Source of the DNA: SIG447 sp045577075
GTDB taxonomy: Bacteria > Bacillota > Clostridia > UMGS1883 > UMGS1540
Direction: 5' to 3'
Length of the DNA: 43,921 nucleotides
Assembly: GCA_045577075.1 (NCBI GenBank)
Contig: JAZNHR010000007.1
Span: 1-43,921, forward strand
Part shown: positions 7,241-16,114 of the stretch, piece by piece
Layout: every line of letters begins with the position of its first letter
Numbering within the stretch: position 1 is the first letter of the stretch
Made by a program: the position numbers and the translations under genes
The notes under the pieces: generated by a model
The model's input: only the letters and a program-made list of their open reading frames with translations
What the model was told of the DNA's origin: nothing
Database searches by the model: none

Positions 7241-8344
7241 TTATTCCTTCTCAAATAAATCGCCAAGACAGATATATCTTACCGCATCTTTGCCTCTTAC
7301 ATAAGGCGTGCCGTTTTGGTATTCAAGGGCGGAGTGGCTCGTCGAGTAAGCAAGGTACACCTCGCCGAGCACATCCTCTAGCGCCACGTTTACAATGCCG
7401 TATTTCGAGTGAAGGTCCATAAGGGGTTTGACTGCATCGTTTTCCACCGTACAGAGGCGGATTGCCGTTCTGCCCATAATCACTTTCGGGCGGTTTCCGC
7501 TGTTATCATCAAAATAATTATAGCAAAGAACCGGTTTTCCGCCGCTTATGATAACCCGGGGGCGGCACTGAATGCTGTTCTCCATATCCACGGGGTCGGA
7601 CCATGTTTTCCCCCCATCCTCGGAAAAGGCGAAGGTGTTGCCGTTTTCCTTTTGGTTTGTTCTGTATAAGGCGTAAACCTTGCCGTCCAGAAGCTTATAG
7701 TCAAATTCATACTGAACGGGACGGGGGTATACGGCAAAGAATTCAATGGTTTCCATATCATCCTTTGAACGGAACAAAATAACCTCGGAAAGCTCTCCCG
7801 GAAGCGCACCGTAGGTATAGCCTTCCGCATCTCTAAAGGGGGTAAACCCGCCGAAAATTATCTGTTCGGAGCATCTGTAAACGTGGTCGTGATACCCACG
7901 CGCCTCCAGATACGAAACGCAAGCCGAAAGACAAAGGGGCACGAGACTGCCGTCCTCTTTGCGGATGGAAACACGCTTTTCCTCGGACATCGTTTCCGTA
8001 ATGCAATCAAAATCCTTAAAGCAAATGCTGTGGTCGCAGTCCTCCCGGCTGTCCTTTTCGTAAAAGACACGTACCTTTCCGTCGCCAAGGCTTAAAATGT
8101 TCGGAACATATACATCGTTTCCCTCTACGATGTCCAGAAATTTAATGTTGGTGGGCTGGGAAGCAGGGAAATAGGAAAGGGCAATTTTGCCTCTCGATTC
8201 GCCGTAATCTCCGTGATAGCCGGGCATATAGGCGCAAAACATAATGCCGTATTTTTTGTCAAAGGCGAGGGACGCGCCGTCGGCACAGGTCTGCCTAAGT
8301 CCGTCGTTAATTTGCGTAGAAAGGTTTAAATCCATTGTTTTCAT
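7241..8344 (-). CDS. Cytoplasmic sialidase-like (BNR/Asp-box) protein, paralogue 2
   Basis: A 367-residue paralogue of the gene at 4410-5537, sharing AFDKKYGIMFCAYMPG, YGESRGKIALSYFPASQPTN, ENSIQCRPR and YVRGKDAVRY. One Asp-box, SEDGGKTW, is clear near residue 240. There is no signal peptide. The start at 8344 overlaps the stop of the M81 gene in an ATGA, with AGGAG 7 bases upstream, so the two are translationally coupled. Two diverged paralogues in two operons of one apparent regulon suggest two linkages or substrates, or a heteromer. Sialidase activity itself is not established by what I can see. Confidence 0.7.
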   Translation of the reverse strand: MKTMDLNLSTQINDGLRQTCADGASLAFDKKYGIMFCAYMPGYHGDYGESRGKIALSYFPASQPTNIKFLDIVEGNDVYVPNILSLGDGKVRVFYEKDSREDCDHSICFKDFDCITETMSEEKRVSIRKEDGSLVPLCLSACVSYLEARGYHDHVYRCSEQIIFGGFTPFRDAEGYTYGALPGELSEVILFRSKDDMETIEFFAVYPRPVQYEFDYKLLDGKVYALYRTNQKENGNTFAFSEDGGKTWSDPVDMENSIQCRPRVIISGGKPVLCYNYFDDNSGNRPKVIMGRTAIRLCTVENDAVKPLMDLHSKYGIVNVALEDVLGEVYLAYSTSHSALEYQNGTPYVRGKDAVRYICLGDLFEKE

Positions 8345-9804
8345 GACAGTACTCCTTCTTTTTTCCAATTTTTAAACTGCAGGCCGTCAGGCACAGGCGT
8401 GGCAAGTCCCGGCAGGCAAACAGCTTCTGTTCTGTCCGTAATTTCGCCGTAGGATGCACGGTAATGGACGGCCGATTTCGTAATAATAATCTTTTGCTCT
8501 TCGGGCCGTATGCCGTGGCTTTTGAAAACCTCAATGTCCCAAGGCTGCCGGGGAATGGAAGATACAAGCACCGTGTTGCCTTGGATTTCCAACACCGCCG
8601 TTTTACCGTGTTTTATAATCTCGCCGGGGGCAAGCTTTGCCCGGGCAACGTATTTGCCGTCAGAAATCATTTTTACATAAGCGGTGACCTCCAGTGGCCC
8701 GCCGGAAAAGCGAGGGTCACTCCAGCCGCCAAGGGATAAGGAAACGGTACTTCCCACGCCTGCCGCCTCGCATTTTTTAACGCTTTCCGCGTCCACAATG
8801 GTGGCAAGGGCGCACCCTTTTATTCCTCTTTTCAGGATTTCTCTTAAAATGTGGGTGGAATCACTAAATGCGCCTGCTCCCGGGTTGTCGGAGGCATCGG
8901 CAATGACGAAGGGCTTGTCGCTTTCCGAAAGAGCCATCTCGAAAACTTCGTCCAGTGTGGGGAAGGTTCTTTTTAAAGTAGGCGTTCTCTCAGAAATAAA
9001 GACAGCCAGTTCGTCTGCCGCCTTTTCGGCAAGGGAGCTGTCGCCGTCTGTTACAACGGTCACGCCCATGCCCATCTCTTCTATATCTGCGGCGAAAAAG
9101 CCGTGGGAAAATCTTGCGCTTAAAACGCCTTTTCGTGTCGCCAGTTCTCCCGTCTTGTCATAAATACATTTCATTTCGGGGAAGTCGCTGGGGAAAAGGG
9201 GCAATAAATAAGGGACAAGACGATACGCCATAACGGGATTCATTTTCCCGTCTACGGCATCTCGCATAAGTTCTGCTGCAAGAAAACCCGTTTCGTATGT
9301 ATCGGTGTGGGGGTAGCACTCGTAGGGCACAAGGGCGGTGGCATTCTTTGCCATTTTTTCCGTCACATTGGCGTGTAAATCCAGGGAAGCGATAATGGGC
9401 ACAGCTTCGCCCACCGCGGCGCGGATAGTTTCGAGCAAGTCCCCTTCCCCGTCCGGGTGCCCTTCTGCCACCATGGCGCCGTGGAGCGAAAGGAGAACGC
9501 CGTCTATGGGCGCGTTTTCCCGGATAATGGAAAGAATTTTGTCTGTCACAAAGTCATAAACTGATTTTGTCACAGAGCCGGACGGCGCGGCGTCCATATC
9601 CACCGTGGGGAGAAGCACCGTGTCCGTTCTGCCTTCAAAAACATCGATAAACGCACCGATTTCGCTGCCGATGCCTCGCTGATTCGGGATAATTTCTTCG
9701 CCCACATCAAAGCGTAAATTTTTATATCGCGTCTCATCCGCCGGGGCGGAACAAAAAGAATTGGTTTCGTGAAGAAATCGACCGATAACAATCTTTTTCA
9801 GCAT
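8341..9804 (-). CDS. M81-family metallopeptidase (MlrC-like)
   Basis: A 487-residue protein of the M81 family, named after microcystinase C. The N terminus GRFLHETNSF, the middle SLDLHANVTEKM and CYPHTDTYETGFLAAELM (likely metal ligands), and DNPGAGAFSDSTHILREI with the C-terminal beta domain are characteristic. Family members are soluble zinc enzymes cleaving amide or peptide bonds in odd substrates; most are uncharacterised. First gene of operon B, followed by ATGA overlap to sialidase-like 2. A GGAGGGG site supports the start. The operon promoter carries the AraC-type site B. Confidence 0.85.
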   Translation of the reverse strand: MLKKIVIGRFLHETNSFCSAPADETRYKNLRFDVGEEIIPNQRGIGSEIGAFIDVFEGRTDTVLLPTVDMDAAPSGSVTKSVYDFVTDKILSIIRENAPIDGVLLSLHGAMVAEGHPDGEGDLLETIRAAVGEAVPIIASLDLHANVTEKMAKNATALVPYECYPHTDTYETGFLAAELMRDAVDGKMNPVMAYRLVPYLLPLFPSDFPEMKCIYDKTGELATRKGVLSARFSHGFFAADIEEMGMGVTVVTDGDSSLAEKAADELAVFISERTPTLKRTFPTLDEVFEMALSESDKPFVIADASDNPGAGAFSDSTHILREILKRGIKGCALATIVDAESVKKCEAAGVGSTVSLSLGGWSDPRFSGGPLEVTAYVKMISDGKYVARAKLAPGEIIKHGKTAVLEIQGNTVLVSSIPRQPWDIEVFKSHGIRPEEQKIIITKSAVHYRASYGEITDRTEAVCLPGLATPVPDGLQFKNWKKEGVLS

Positions 9805-9835
9805 AATAGCCCCTCCGTTTTCGTTCTTTAGTTGT

Positions 9836-9863
9836 ATTATATCAAATTTTTTAGAAATATGAA
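9836..9863 (-). promoter_or_regulatory. Core promoter of operon B (M81 gene)
   Basis: On the minus strand -10 TATAAT (9836-9841) with a weak -35 TTCATA at 16 bases. As for operon A, the weak -35 suggests activation from the adjacent upstream site. Confidence 0.55.
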
Positions 9864-9867
9864 TAGT

Positions 9868-9905
9868 CTTTTTGGCAAAAAACATGGAAAAAACGGCAAA
9901 CAAAA
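9868..9905. promoter_or_regulatory. Candidate AraC-family operator, site B
   Basis: The half-sites GCAAAAAAC and GCAAACAAA occur with the same order, spacing and flanks as at 5596-5634; the intervening bases differ at only a few positions. The distance from the site to the -10 box is 26 bases here and 27 at operon A. It overlaps the spoIVB terminator. Confidence 0.6.
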
Positions 9906-9933
9906 AGAAGCGGCAATTTTACTTTGCCGCTTC
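9903..9933 (-). terminator. Terminator of spoIVB
   Basis: Stem AAGCGGCAA/TTGCCGCTT followed by T run on the minus strand; the first arm overlaps the end of the coding region. Confidence 0.75.
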
Positions 9934-11124
9934 TGAGAGCATATTCTCAACATACACCCCATACCCCCTTGTGGGGTCATTTACAAAAACGTGGGTCACC
10001 GCCCCAACTAATTTTCCATTCTGCACGATTGGGCTTCCGCTCATGCCTTGTACAATGCCCCCCGTAGCACGGAGCAGGCGTTCGTCCGTGATGCGAATGA
10101 CCATACATTTATTCTCTCCGTCCTTCTGCGGAAACACCTCTTGTATTTCGGCAGCGTACCCCACTGCTGTGCCTGTGACGACGTCCGTGTAAATCGTGGC
10201 ATCGCCCGTGTGGACCTGGGTGCTGACGGCAATGGGAATCTGGGCACCGTTTGGGGGAGACGCCATTTTGCCATAAAGGCCCACGTTTGTATTTTTCTCA
10301 ATACTGCCAATGTTTTCTGCACCAAATACGCCGCAAATTTCCCCTGGCGCGCCGGCTTCGCTTTTTGTAATGTAGGCAACATTACACGCCGTAATATTTC
10401 CCCGTGCAGGCTCTATTGCAGAACCTGTTTCAAAATCCTCGATGGCGTGCCCCAATGCCCCGTAGGTCCCATGTACGGGGTCTTGAAACGTAAGCGTGCC
10501 GACGCCTGCCGCACTTTCCCTAACCCAAAGCCCCAGCTTATAGCTTTCGCCGTCCTTGTAATAGAGCGGCGTGGCCACCGTGTCCCAAGTTTTACCGCCT
10601 CGGGAAACGGTGAGGGTAAGACCTTTGCCTTCGCTTTTCTCTACCGCCGCCTCCAGTTCGTCACTTCCCGAAAGGGACACGCCGTCCACTGCCAGCACTC
10701 GGTCGCCCACCTCGATCCCGGCTTCCTTTGCCGGTGCTCTTCTTCCCGTGCCGGGAATTTCCGAAAGTGCCACTACCATGACCCCTTGCATGTAAAGCTT
10801 AATTCCCACCGTCTGTCCGCCCAAAATAACATTTTTTGGCTCCATGACATGAATCGTTGCCGTTTTTCGAAGAAGTCCCAAAAGAGAAACGTCCACGGCA
10901 AAGGAGCCGGTTTTTTGGGGTGTAAGAGAGGCGGCGTCCCCATTTTTTTTCATTAAAAAACCGTCCTTCGAAGCGTGAACCGCAACAAAGGCCGGAAAAG
11001 AATGCGCCTCGCCGCAAAGCATGGTAAACTGTGCGGGCACAAGAGAAAACTGCTGCACGGCAAAAACGGCCGCGGCAAGCAATATTGCCGCACCGCCGCG
11101 CAGCCAAATTTTTAATTTTCGCAT
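9919..11124 (-). CDS. spoIVB: SpoIVB sporulation signalling serine peptidase
   Basis: A 401-residue protein of peptidase family S55. SpoIVB is secreted from the forespore and triggers sigma-K activation by acting on the SpoIVF complex. Order: one N-terminal membrane segment (residues 10-27), an N-terminal domain, a PDZ domain (about 100-180, with GIEVGDRVLAVDGVSL), then the S55 protease domain with the catalytic His in GALGHAIED and the catalytic Ser in GIVQGMSGSPIV. The ATG at 11124 is chosen because GAGGTG lies 6 bases upstream; the upstream GTG is part of that ribosome site. No spo0A gene follows, unlike in many Bacillota where spoIVB and spo0A adjoin. Confidence 0.9.
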   Translation of the reverse strand: MRKLKIWLRGGAAILLAAAVFAVQQFSLVPAQFTMLCGEAHSFPAFVAVHASKDGFLMKKNGDAASLTPQKTGSFAVDVSLLGLLRKTATIHVMEPKNVILGGQTVGIKLYMQGVMVVALSEIPGTGRRAPAKEAGIEVGDRVLAVDGVSLSGSDELEAAVEKSEGKGLTLTVSRGGKTWDTVATPLYYKDGESYKLGLWVRESAAGVGTLTFQDPVHGTYGALGHAIEDFETGSAIEPARGNITACNVAYITKSEAGAPGEICGVFGAENIGSIEKNTNVGLYGKMASPPNGAQIPIAVSTQVHTGDATIYTDVVTGTAVGYAAEIQEVFPQKDGENKCMVIRITDERLLRATGGIVQGMSGSPIVQNGKLVGAVTHVFVNDPTRGYGVYVENMLSEAAK

Positions 11125-11185
11125 TCGTTTCACCTCGCAAATTAGTTTTTCCCGTTTTTGCGAGGATATAAGAATTAAATTTTAA

Positions 11186-12544
11186 TCACAAAGCCAATTT
11201 TTCTCTGATTTTTTTCCGTACAATCAGGTAACAAATAAAATGCGTAATGCCTGTAATCGTCCATGTAATGGCGTAAGAAATAAATAGTACCTCAATGGTG
11301 TGAAATTTGGCAAAAACCGTAAAAATCCACAGAATACGAAGGCCGCAGGCGCCGATTAGGGAAACGCACATGGTAAGGAAGGAATATCCGAGACCACGCA
11401 CAGCACCCATAACCGTTTCCATAAGACCGCACAGAAAATACGGCAATGCTAAAAAGAGGAAGCGCCGACAACCGTGGGCAATGACGAGGGGGTCGGACGA
11501 GTAAATAGACAAAAGCGGCTCGTCAAAAAACACAACGAGAACACCTAAAATAATGCCGATAACCGTAACACAGCCGCAGCATACTTTAAGACCTTTATCA
11601 ATCCGGTCCGGGTTTTTGGCCCCCATGTTCTGCCCGGCAAGCGTCAGCATGGTCTGGTAAATTGGGTGCATGGCAGCATAAACAAAGCCTTCAATATTTG
11701 CCGCTGCGGTATTTCCTGCAATGAGCGCTGTGGACTGGAAGGAATTCAGCGATGCCTGAATGAGCATATTCGAAATGGAAAACAGGGAGCTTTGTATCCC
11801 CGCCGGCAGACCGATGCTTAAAATGGCAAGAACCTCCGCTTTTTTCATTTTCAACTTGCGGAAGTCAAGGTGCACGGCACTTTCTTCTTTCATAAGACAC
11901 ACAAGAATCAGAGCGCAGGCAACAAACTGGGAAACGGCCGTGGCAATACCGACGCCTACGGCACCCATATGGAAAACAAGGACAAAAATTAAATTTAAAA
12001 TAACGTTGACAACCCCGGCAACCATGAGAAAATAGAGAGGACGGGTCGTATCGCCCTTGGCACGGAGGATGGCGGCACCAAAATTATAGAGAACGCTTGC
12101 CGGCACCCCGATGGCGTATGCCTTTAAATAGGCGGTGGCGCTGGGGAGAATATCAAGCGGTGTACCGAGAAGGCGGAGGAGACTCCCTGAGAAAACGAAA
12201 AGCACCACGCCCGATAAAAGACCACCAAGGATACCCACCAAAACAGATGCGTGTACTGTGCGGGAGATTCCCTTTGCGTCGCCTGCCCCAATGTTTTTTG
12301 CTACCAAAACATTTGCACCGATACTCAGCCCGATACAAATGTTGACGACAAGGTTTACCGTCGAGGTGGTGGAGCCTACGGCCGCAAGCTCTGTTTCCCC
12401 TGCAAATTGCCCGACAACAATAATATCAGCGGCATTAAATAAAAGTTGCAGAATACCGCTGAAAATCATGGGAATTGCAAATAAAAGTATGTTCTTTAGA
12501 AGCGGCCCTTCCAAAAGGGTTATATCGTGGCGTCTGCGAGACAT
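11186..12544 (-). CDS. MATE-family efflux transporter
   Basis: A 452-residue polytopic protein with twelve predicted membrane segments, of the NorM/DinF-like multidrug and toxic compound extrusion family. The N terminus (EGPLLKNILLFAIPMIFSGILQLLFNAADIIVVGQF) and the repeated half near residue 240 (SIGLPAGIQSSLFSISNMLIQASLNSF) are typical. It would export cationic compounds by sodium or proton antiport; substrates cannot be predicted. GGGAGGGAG precedes the ATG. It is divergent from the GyrB/ParE-like gene, with its own promoter. Confidence 0.9.
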   Translation of the reverse strand: MSRRRHDITLLEGPLLKNILLFAIPMIFSGILQLLFNAADIIVVGQFAGETELAAVGSTTSTVNLVVNICIGLSIGANVLVAKNIGAGDAKGISRTVHASVLVGILGGLLSGVVLFVFSGSLLRLLGTPLDILPSATAYLKAYAIGVPASVLYNFGAAILRAKGDTTRPLYFLMVAGVVNVILNLIFVLVFHMGAVGVGIATAVSQFVACALILVCLMKEESAVHLDFRKLKMKKAEVLAILSIGLPAGIQSSLFSISNMLIQASLNSFQSTALIAGNTAAANIEGFVYAAMHPIYQTMLTLAGQNMGAKNPDRIDKGLKVCCGCVTVIGIILGVLVVFFDEPLLSIYSSDPLVIAHGCRRFLFLALPYFLCGLMETVMGAVRGLGYSFLTMCVSLIGACGLRILWIFTVFAKFHTIEVLFISYAITWTITGITHFICYLIVRKKIREKLAL

Positions 12545-12578
12545 GATTCTCCCTCCCAAGCGTTCATTTTCACGGGGT

Positions 12579-12607
12579 ATTGTATCATAGAAAGTCCCGA
12601 AACGCAA
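12579..12607 (-). promoter_or_regulatory. Promoter of the MATE gene
   Basis: On the minus strand TTGCGT and TACAAT with a 17-base spacer. Confidence 0.5.
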
Positions 12608-12632
12608 GGCTTTTGCTGCGAAAAAAATTCTT

Positions 12633-12661
12633 TTGACATTTCATACAATATATTGTATAAT
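12633..12661 (+). promoter_or_regulatory. Consensus promoter of the GyrB/ParE-like gene with operator
   Basis: TTGACA, 17-base spacer, TATAAT. A perfect 16-bp palindrome ATACAATATATTGTAT (12643-12658) overlaps the spacer and the first half of the -10 box. A protein bound there would block RNA polymerase, so this full-strength promoter is probably repressed. Confidence 0.75.
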
Positions 12662-12683
12662 AGGAAGAAGGAAGGTGGTATGT

Positions 12684-14645
12684 ATGACAAATTACGGCAA
12701 TGACAGTATATCGTCGCTCAAGGGTGCAGACCGTGTCCGCAAGCGTCCCGGCGTTATTTTCGGCTCGGACGGGCTGGAGGGGTGTCAGCACGCTGTATTT
12801 GAAATATTGTCAAACTCCATTGACGAAGCTAGAGAAGGCTTCGGCAAGGTCATTGAGGTTACCCGCTTTCTGGACAAATCCATAGAAGTAAAGGATATGG
12901 GCCGCGGCGTGCCTATGGAATATAACCCCAAGGAAGAACGGTACAACTGGGAACTGGTATTCTGCGAAATGTACGCCGGCGGTAAGTACGATAATAATTC
13001 CGGTAAAAATTATGAATATAGCCTGGGGCTCAACGGCCTCGGCAGCTGTGCCACCCAGTACGCCTCGGAATATATGGAAGTCACCGTCCAGCGTGACGGC
13101 TACCGCTACCAGCTTTTCTTTGAAAAGGGCGAAAACCAGGGCGGTCTTTATAAAGAGCAGGTAAGATACCGCCATACGGGTACCACCATTAAATGGCGGC
13201 CTGATTTGGACGTTTTTACCGATATTGATATTCCTCTCGAGTTTTTTCAGACGACCTTAAAAAAACAGGCGGTCGTCAACGCCGGCATTACCTTTAAGCT
13301 GAAAAACGAAACGAAAGAGGGCATGGAGGAATACGTTTACTGCTACGAAAACGGCATTTCTGACTACCTTATGGAAGTCAGCGGCGAGGGGGCTTTTACG
13401 GGCATTGCCAGGTATGAGGCGGAATGCACGGGGCGAGACCGTGCCGATATGCCGGACTATAAGCTTCGTATGCAGGTTGTCTTTTGCTTTAATAACACCG
13501 ATACAATATTGGAGTATTATCATAATTCCAGCTTTCTCGAGCATGGCGGCTCGCCGGAAAAGGCGGTGAAAAGCGCGTTTGTTTCCGCGCTGGACGCTTA
13601 TATCAGGGGCGCGAACAAGTATACAAAAGGGGAATCGAAAATTACGTTCCAGGACGTGCAGGACAGCCTGTGCCTCGTCATGAACTCTTTTTCCACCATG
13701 ACAAGCTATGAAAACCAGACGAAAAAGGCAATCACCAACCCCTTTATCGCCGAGGCGATGACGGATTTTCTGCGGAAAAATCTTGAAATCTACTTTATTG
13801 AAAACCGCATTGAGGCAGAAAAAATTGCCGAGCAGGTGCTTCTTAACAAGCGAAGCCGTGAAACGGCGGAGAAAACGAGGGTAAACCTAAAGAAAAAGCT
13901 GGCGAAGAATATTGATGTTACCAACCGCGTGCAAAAATTTGTAGACTGCCGCACAAGAGATACGGAGCGGCGCGAACTTTACATCGTGGAAGGTGACTCT
14001 GCTCTCGGCTCTGTAAAGCTTGCCCGAAATGCGGAATTTCAGGCGATTATGCCCGTTCGCGGTAAAATCTTAAACGTGTTAAAGTGCGATTTGCCTCGTA
14101 TTTTTAAAAGCGACATCATTATGGATTTGATGCGCGTTTTAGGCTGTGGCATCGAGGTCAAAACAAAAGAATTTAACAGCTTTGATTTGGAAAATTTACG
14201 GTGGGACAAAATTATTATCTGTACCGACGCGGACGTGGACGGCTACCATATTCGCACCCAGATTCTCGCCATGATTTTCCGCCTGACGCCTACCCTCATA
14301 AGAGAGGGCAAGGTGTATATTGCCGAATCGCCCCTTTTTGAAATCACCACGAAAAGCGACACGTTCTTTGCCTATACCGAGCAGGAAAAGGCACAGATTC
14401 TCGCAAAACTGGGAAATACAAAATATACTATTCAGCGGTCAAAGGGTCTTGGCGAAAACAACCCCGACATGATGAGCAAAACCACCATGAACCCCGAGTC
14501 CCGCCGCCTCATCCGCGTGCTGCCCGAGGACGTGGAAAAAACGGCAGAGGTGTTCGAACTTCTACTCGGGGACAATCTCCAAGGCAGAAAAGAGCATATC
14601 GCACAGTATGGCGCGCAGTATATAGATTTAGCAGACGTTATGTAA
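12684..14645 (+). CDS. Orphan type IIA topoisomerase B subunit (GyrB/ParE-like)
   Basis: A 653-residue ATPase subunit of a type II topoisomerase. GHKL ATPase motifs are present though divergent: EILSNSIDEA, DMGRGVP, GLNGLGS. The transducer domain follows, then the TOPRIM motifs VEGDSALGS (usually EGDSAGGS), CTDADVDGYHIRTQ with the metal-binding acids, and the conserved C-terminal QRSKGLGENNPDMM. Length and layout match ParE or short GyrB. No GyrA/ParC partner gene is next to it: the downstream gene is convergent and unrelated. Many Clostridia have an extra GyrB/ParE-like set of this divergent kind; here the A subunit must lie elsewhere. Start chosen for the GAAGGTGG site 5 bases upstream. Confidence 0.8.
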   Translation: MTNYGNDSISSLKGADRVRKRPGVIFGSDGLEGCQHAVFEILSNSIDEAREGFGKVIEVTRFLDKSIEVKDMGRGVPMEYNPKEERYNWELVFCEMYAGGKYDNNSGKNYEYSLGLNGLGSCATQYASEYMEVTVQRDGYRYQLFFEKGENQGGLYKEQVRYRHTGTTIKWRPDLDVFTDIDIPLEFFQTTLKKQAVVNAGITFKLKNETKEGMEEYVYCYENGISDYLMEVSGEGAFTGIARYEAECTGRDRADMPDYKLRMQVVFCFNNTDTILEYYHNSSFLEHGGSPEKAVKSAFVSALDAYIRGANKYTKGESKITFQDVQDSLCLVMNSFSTMTSYENQTKKAITNPFIAEAMTDFLRKNLEIYFIENRIEAEKIAEQVLLNKRSRETAEKTRVNLKKKLAKNIDVTNRVQKFVDCRTRDTERRELYIVEGDSALGSVKLARNAEFQAIMPVRGKILNVLKCDLPRIFKSDIIMDLMRVLGCGIEVKTKEFNSFDLENLRWDKIIICTDADVDGYHIRTQILAMIFRLTPTLIREGKVYIAESPLFEITTKSDTFFAYTEQEKAQILAKLGNTKYTIQRSKGLGENNPDMMSKTTMNPESRRLIRVLPEDVEKTAEVFELLLGDNLQGRKEHIAQYGAQYIDLADVM

Positions 14646-14733
14646 CTGGGGCTTTAAAAAATGCACAGACCGCAAAAAGGCAAATAAATAATTATAAACA
14701 GCATGTTCCCCAGACAAAGTTTTAAAAAGAAGA

Positions 14734-14764
14734 AAAATCGCAGAAACTGCGATTTTCTTTTTTT
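14734..14764 (+). terminator. Terminator after the topoisomerase gene
   Basis: Stem AAAATCGCAG/CTGCGATTTT with a 3-base loop and a long T run. The same kind of hairpin adjoins the related repeat at 43750-43838. Confidence 0.75.
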
Positions 14765-14868
14765 ATGCCTTTTTGCTATGAACAAACGTCACCGCTCGCC
14801 GTACCAATGTACGCCTTCGGGTTTGCATAGCAGGGAAAGCCCTGTTATGCTTCCGTTTGTCCATTCTG
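14765..14868 (-). repeat. Structured intergenic repeat, copy 1
   Basis: Read on the minus strand, this has the same ends as the element at 43750-43838: it begins CAGAATGG, CAAAC and ends GTTTGTT, CATAGCAAAAAGGCAT, with a shared core GGCGTACAT, GGTACG, CGAGCGG. ATGGACAAAC at the start can pair with GTTTGTTCAT near the end. Inside are one strong hairpin (GCATA, CAGGG / CCCTG, TATGC) and a smaller CGTAC/GTACG hairpin. No reading frame. Confidence 0.6.
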
Positions 14869-14890
14869 CACGATTTTTAAAAGCCCCTAT

Positions 14891-16021
14891 TTAGGAATTG
14901 GGCCAAACAAGTTTTCCGTTTATAATCGTATAACAGACGTTCGACGCAATCTCAAGGGGACTGCCGTCAAAAATGACAATATCGGCATCCTTCCCTTCGG
15001 CAAGACTGCCCAGTCTGTGGTCTACCCGGCAAATCCGTGCCGCGTCAATGGTAATGGCGCGAAGCGCGTTTTCTTCTCCCAGTCCCTCCTTTGCTGCCAG
15101 TGCCGCGCAAAGGGGCAGATACTGGATACGGGAAACAGGGTGGTCGGTCGTAAGGGCAACCTGTACCCCTGCTTTTTTGAGAATCCCCGGGGTTTTAAAG
15201 TCGGAGGCGCTTACCTCTTTTTTCGTCCGCGATGCAAGGGACGGCCCGACGATGGCAGGAAAGCCGCTTTTTGCGATTTCTTCCGCGACGAGATGCCCCT
15301 CGGTGCAGTGGTCGAGGGTAAGAGAAAGGCCGAATTCCCGGGCTATACGAATGGCGGTGAGAATATCGTCCGCCCGGTGTACGTGGGCTTTTAAAGGAAT
15401 TTTTCCCTCGAAAAGGGGACGGTAACATTCCGTTTCAAAATCTTGCCCGTCACCGCCGTGAAAGTATGCCCTTGCCTCGAATAAAGCTTCCCGAATGAGA
15501 GATGCTATACCCATACGGGTGGAGGGCATATTGCCGTTTGTACCGTAATTCGTCATGGGGTTTTCCCCGAAGGCAATTTTTATCGCCGCAGGGGCGAGGA
15601 CAACCATGTCGTCTACGCACCGTCCGTCCGTTTTGATAAAGGCAAACTGCCCGCCGATGGGGTTGGCACTGCCCGGCCCCACCATCACACCTGTAATGCC
15701 GGAGGCAACGGCGTTATGAAAGGCACTGTCCATGGGGTTTACCGCGTCAATGGCGCGCATCGTGGGTGTCAAGGGATTTGTGCCTTCATTACTGATGTCC
15801 CCCTGCACGGTTGTTTTTTCCTCCGCAATGCCAATGTGGCTGTGGGCGTCGATAAAGCCGGGGAACACAAGCTTTCCCGAGGCGTCTATGCGCGGCACGC
15901 TTTCGTCGCAGTTGATTTTCTCACCAATTTTGGTAATTTTTCCGTTTTTTATGAGAACGTCCCCATAAAAAGGGCGCATTTCCCCCATTGTATATAAAAG
16001 ACCATTTTGGATAAGCAACAT
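14891..16021 (-). CDS. Amidohydrolase (imidazolonepropionase-like)
   Basis: A 376-residue metal-dependent hydrolase of the amidohydrolase superfamily, related to HutI/D-aminoacylase-type cytosolic enzymes. An N-terminal beta-sandwich strand set leads into FPGFIDAHSHIG (HxH metal site, about residue 56), then AHVHRADD, LDHCTEGH (metal His) and LTTDHPVS (catalytic Asp) in order, and the C-terminal sandwich piece GSLAEGKDADIVIFDG. The ATG at 16021 has GGAG ten bases upstream; the longer frame extending further upstream is only the complement of the Asn-rich gene. It faces the topoisomerase gene and is divergent from the Asn-rich gene. Substrate unknown. Confidence 0.85.
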   Translation of the reverse strand: MLLIQNGLLYTMGEMRPFYGDVLIKNGKITKIGEKINCDESVPRIDASGKLVFPGFIDAHSHIGIAEEKTTVQGDISNEGTNPLTPTMRAIDAVNPMDSAFHNAVASGITGVMVGPGSANPIGGQFAFIKTDGRCVDDMVVLAPAAIKIAFGENPMTNYGTNGNMPSTRMGIASLIREALFEARAYFHGGDGQDFETECYRPLFEGKIPLKAHVHRADDILTAIRIAREFGLSLTLDHCTEGHLVAEEIAKSGFPAIVGPSLASRTKKEVSASDFKTPGILKKAGVQVALTTDHPVSRIQYLPLCAALAAKEGLGEENALRAITIDAARICRVDHRLGSLAEGKDADIVIFDGSPLEIASNVCYTIINGKLVWPNS

Positions 16022-16043
16022 GAAAAGCATTCTCCTTTTACAA

Positions 16044-16096
16044 GTGTTTGGTATGTATAGTTTCCCTCGTCTGTGGCAAACTATACGCGTAAACAC
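16044..16096. promoter_or_regulatory. Inverted repeat in the divergent promoter region
   Basis: GTGTTT, six bases, TATAGTTT, then fourteen bases, then AAACTATA, five bases, AAACAC. It lies between the divergent amidohydrolase and Asn-rich genes and could be an operator or an RNA hairpin in either leader. Confidence 0.5.
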
Positions 16097-16114
16097 CAGA
16101 GAGGAGGTGACAGC

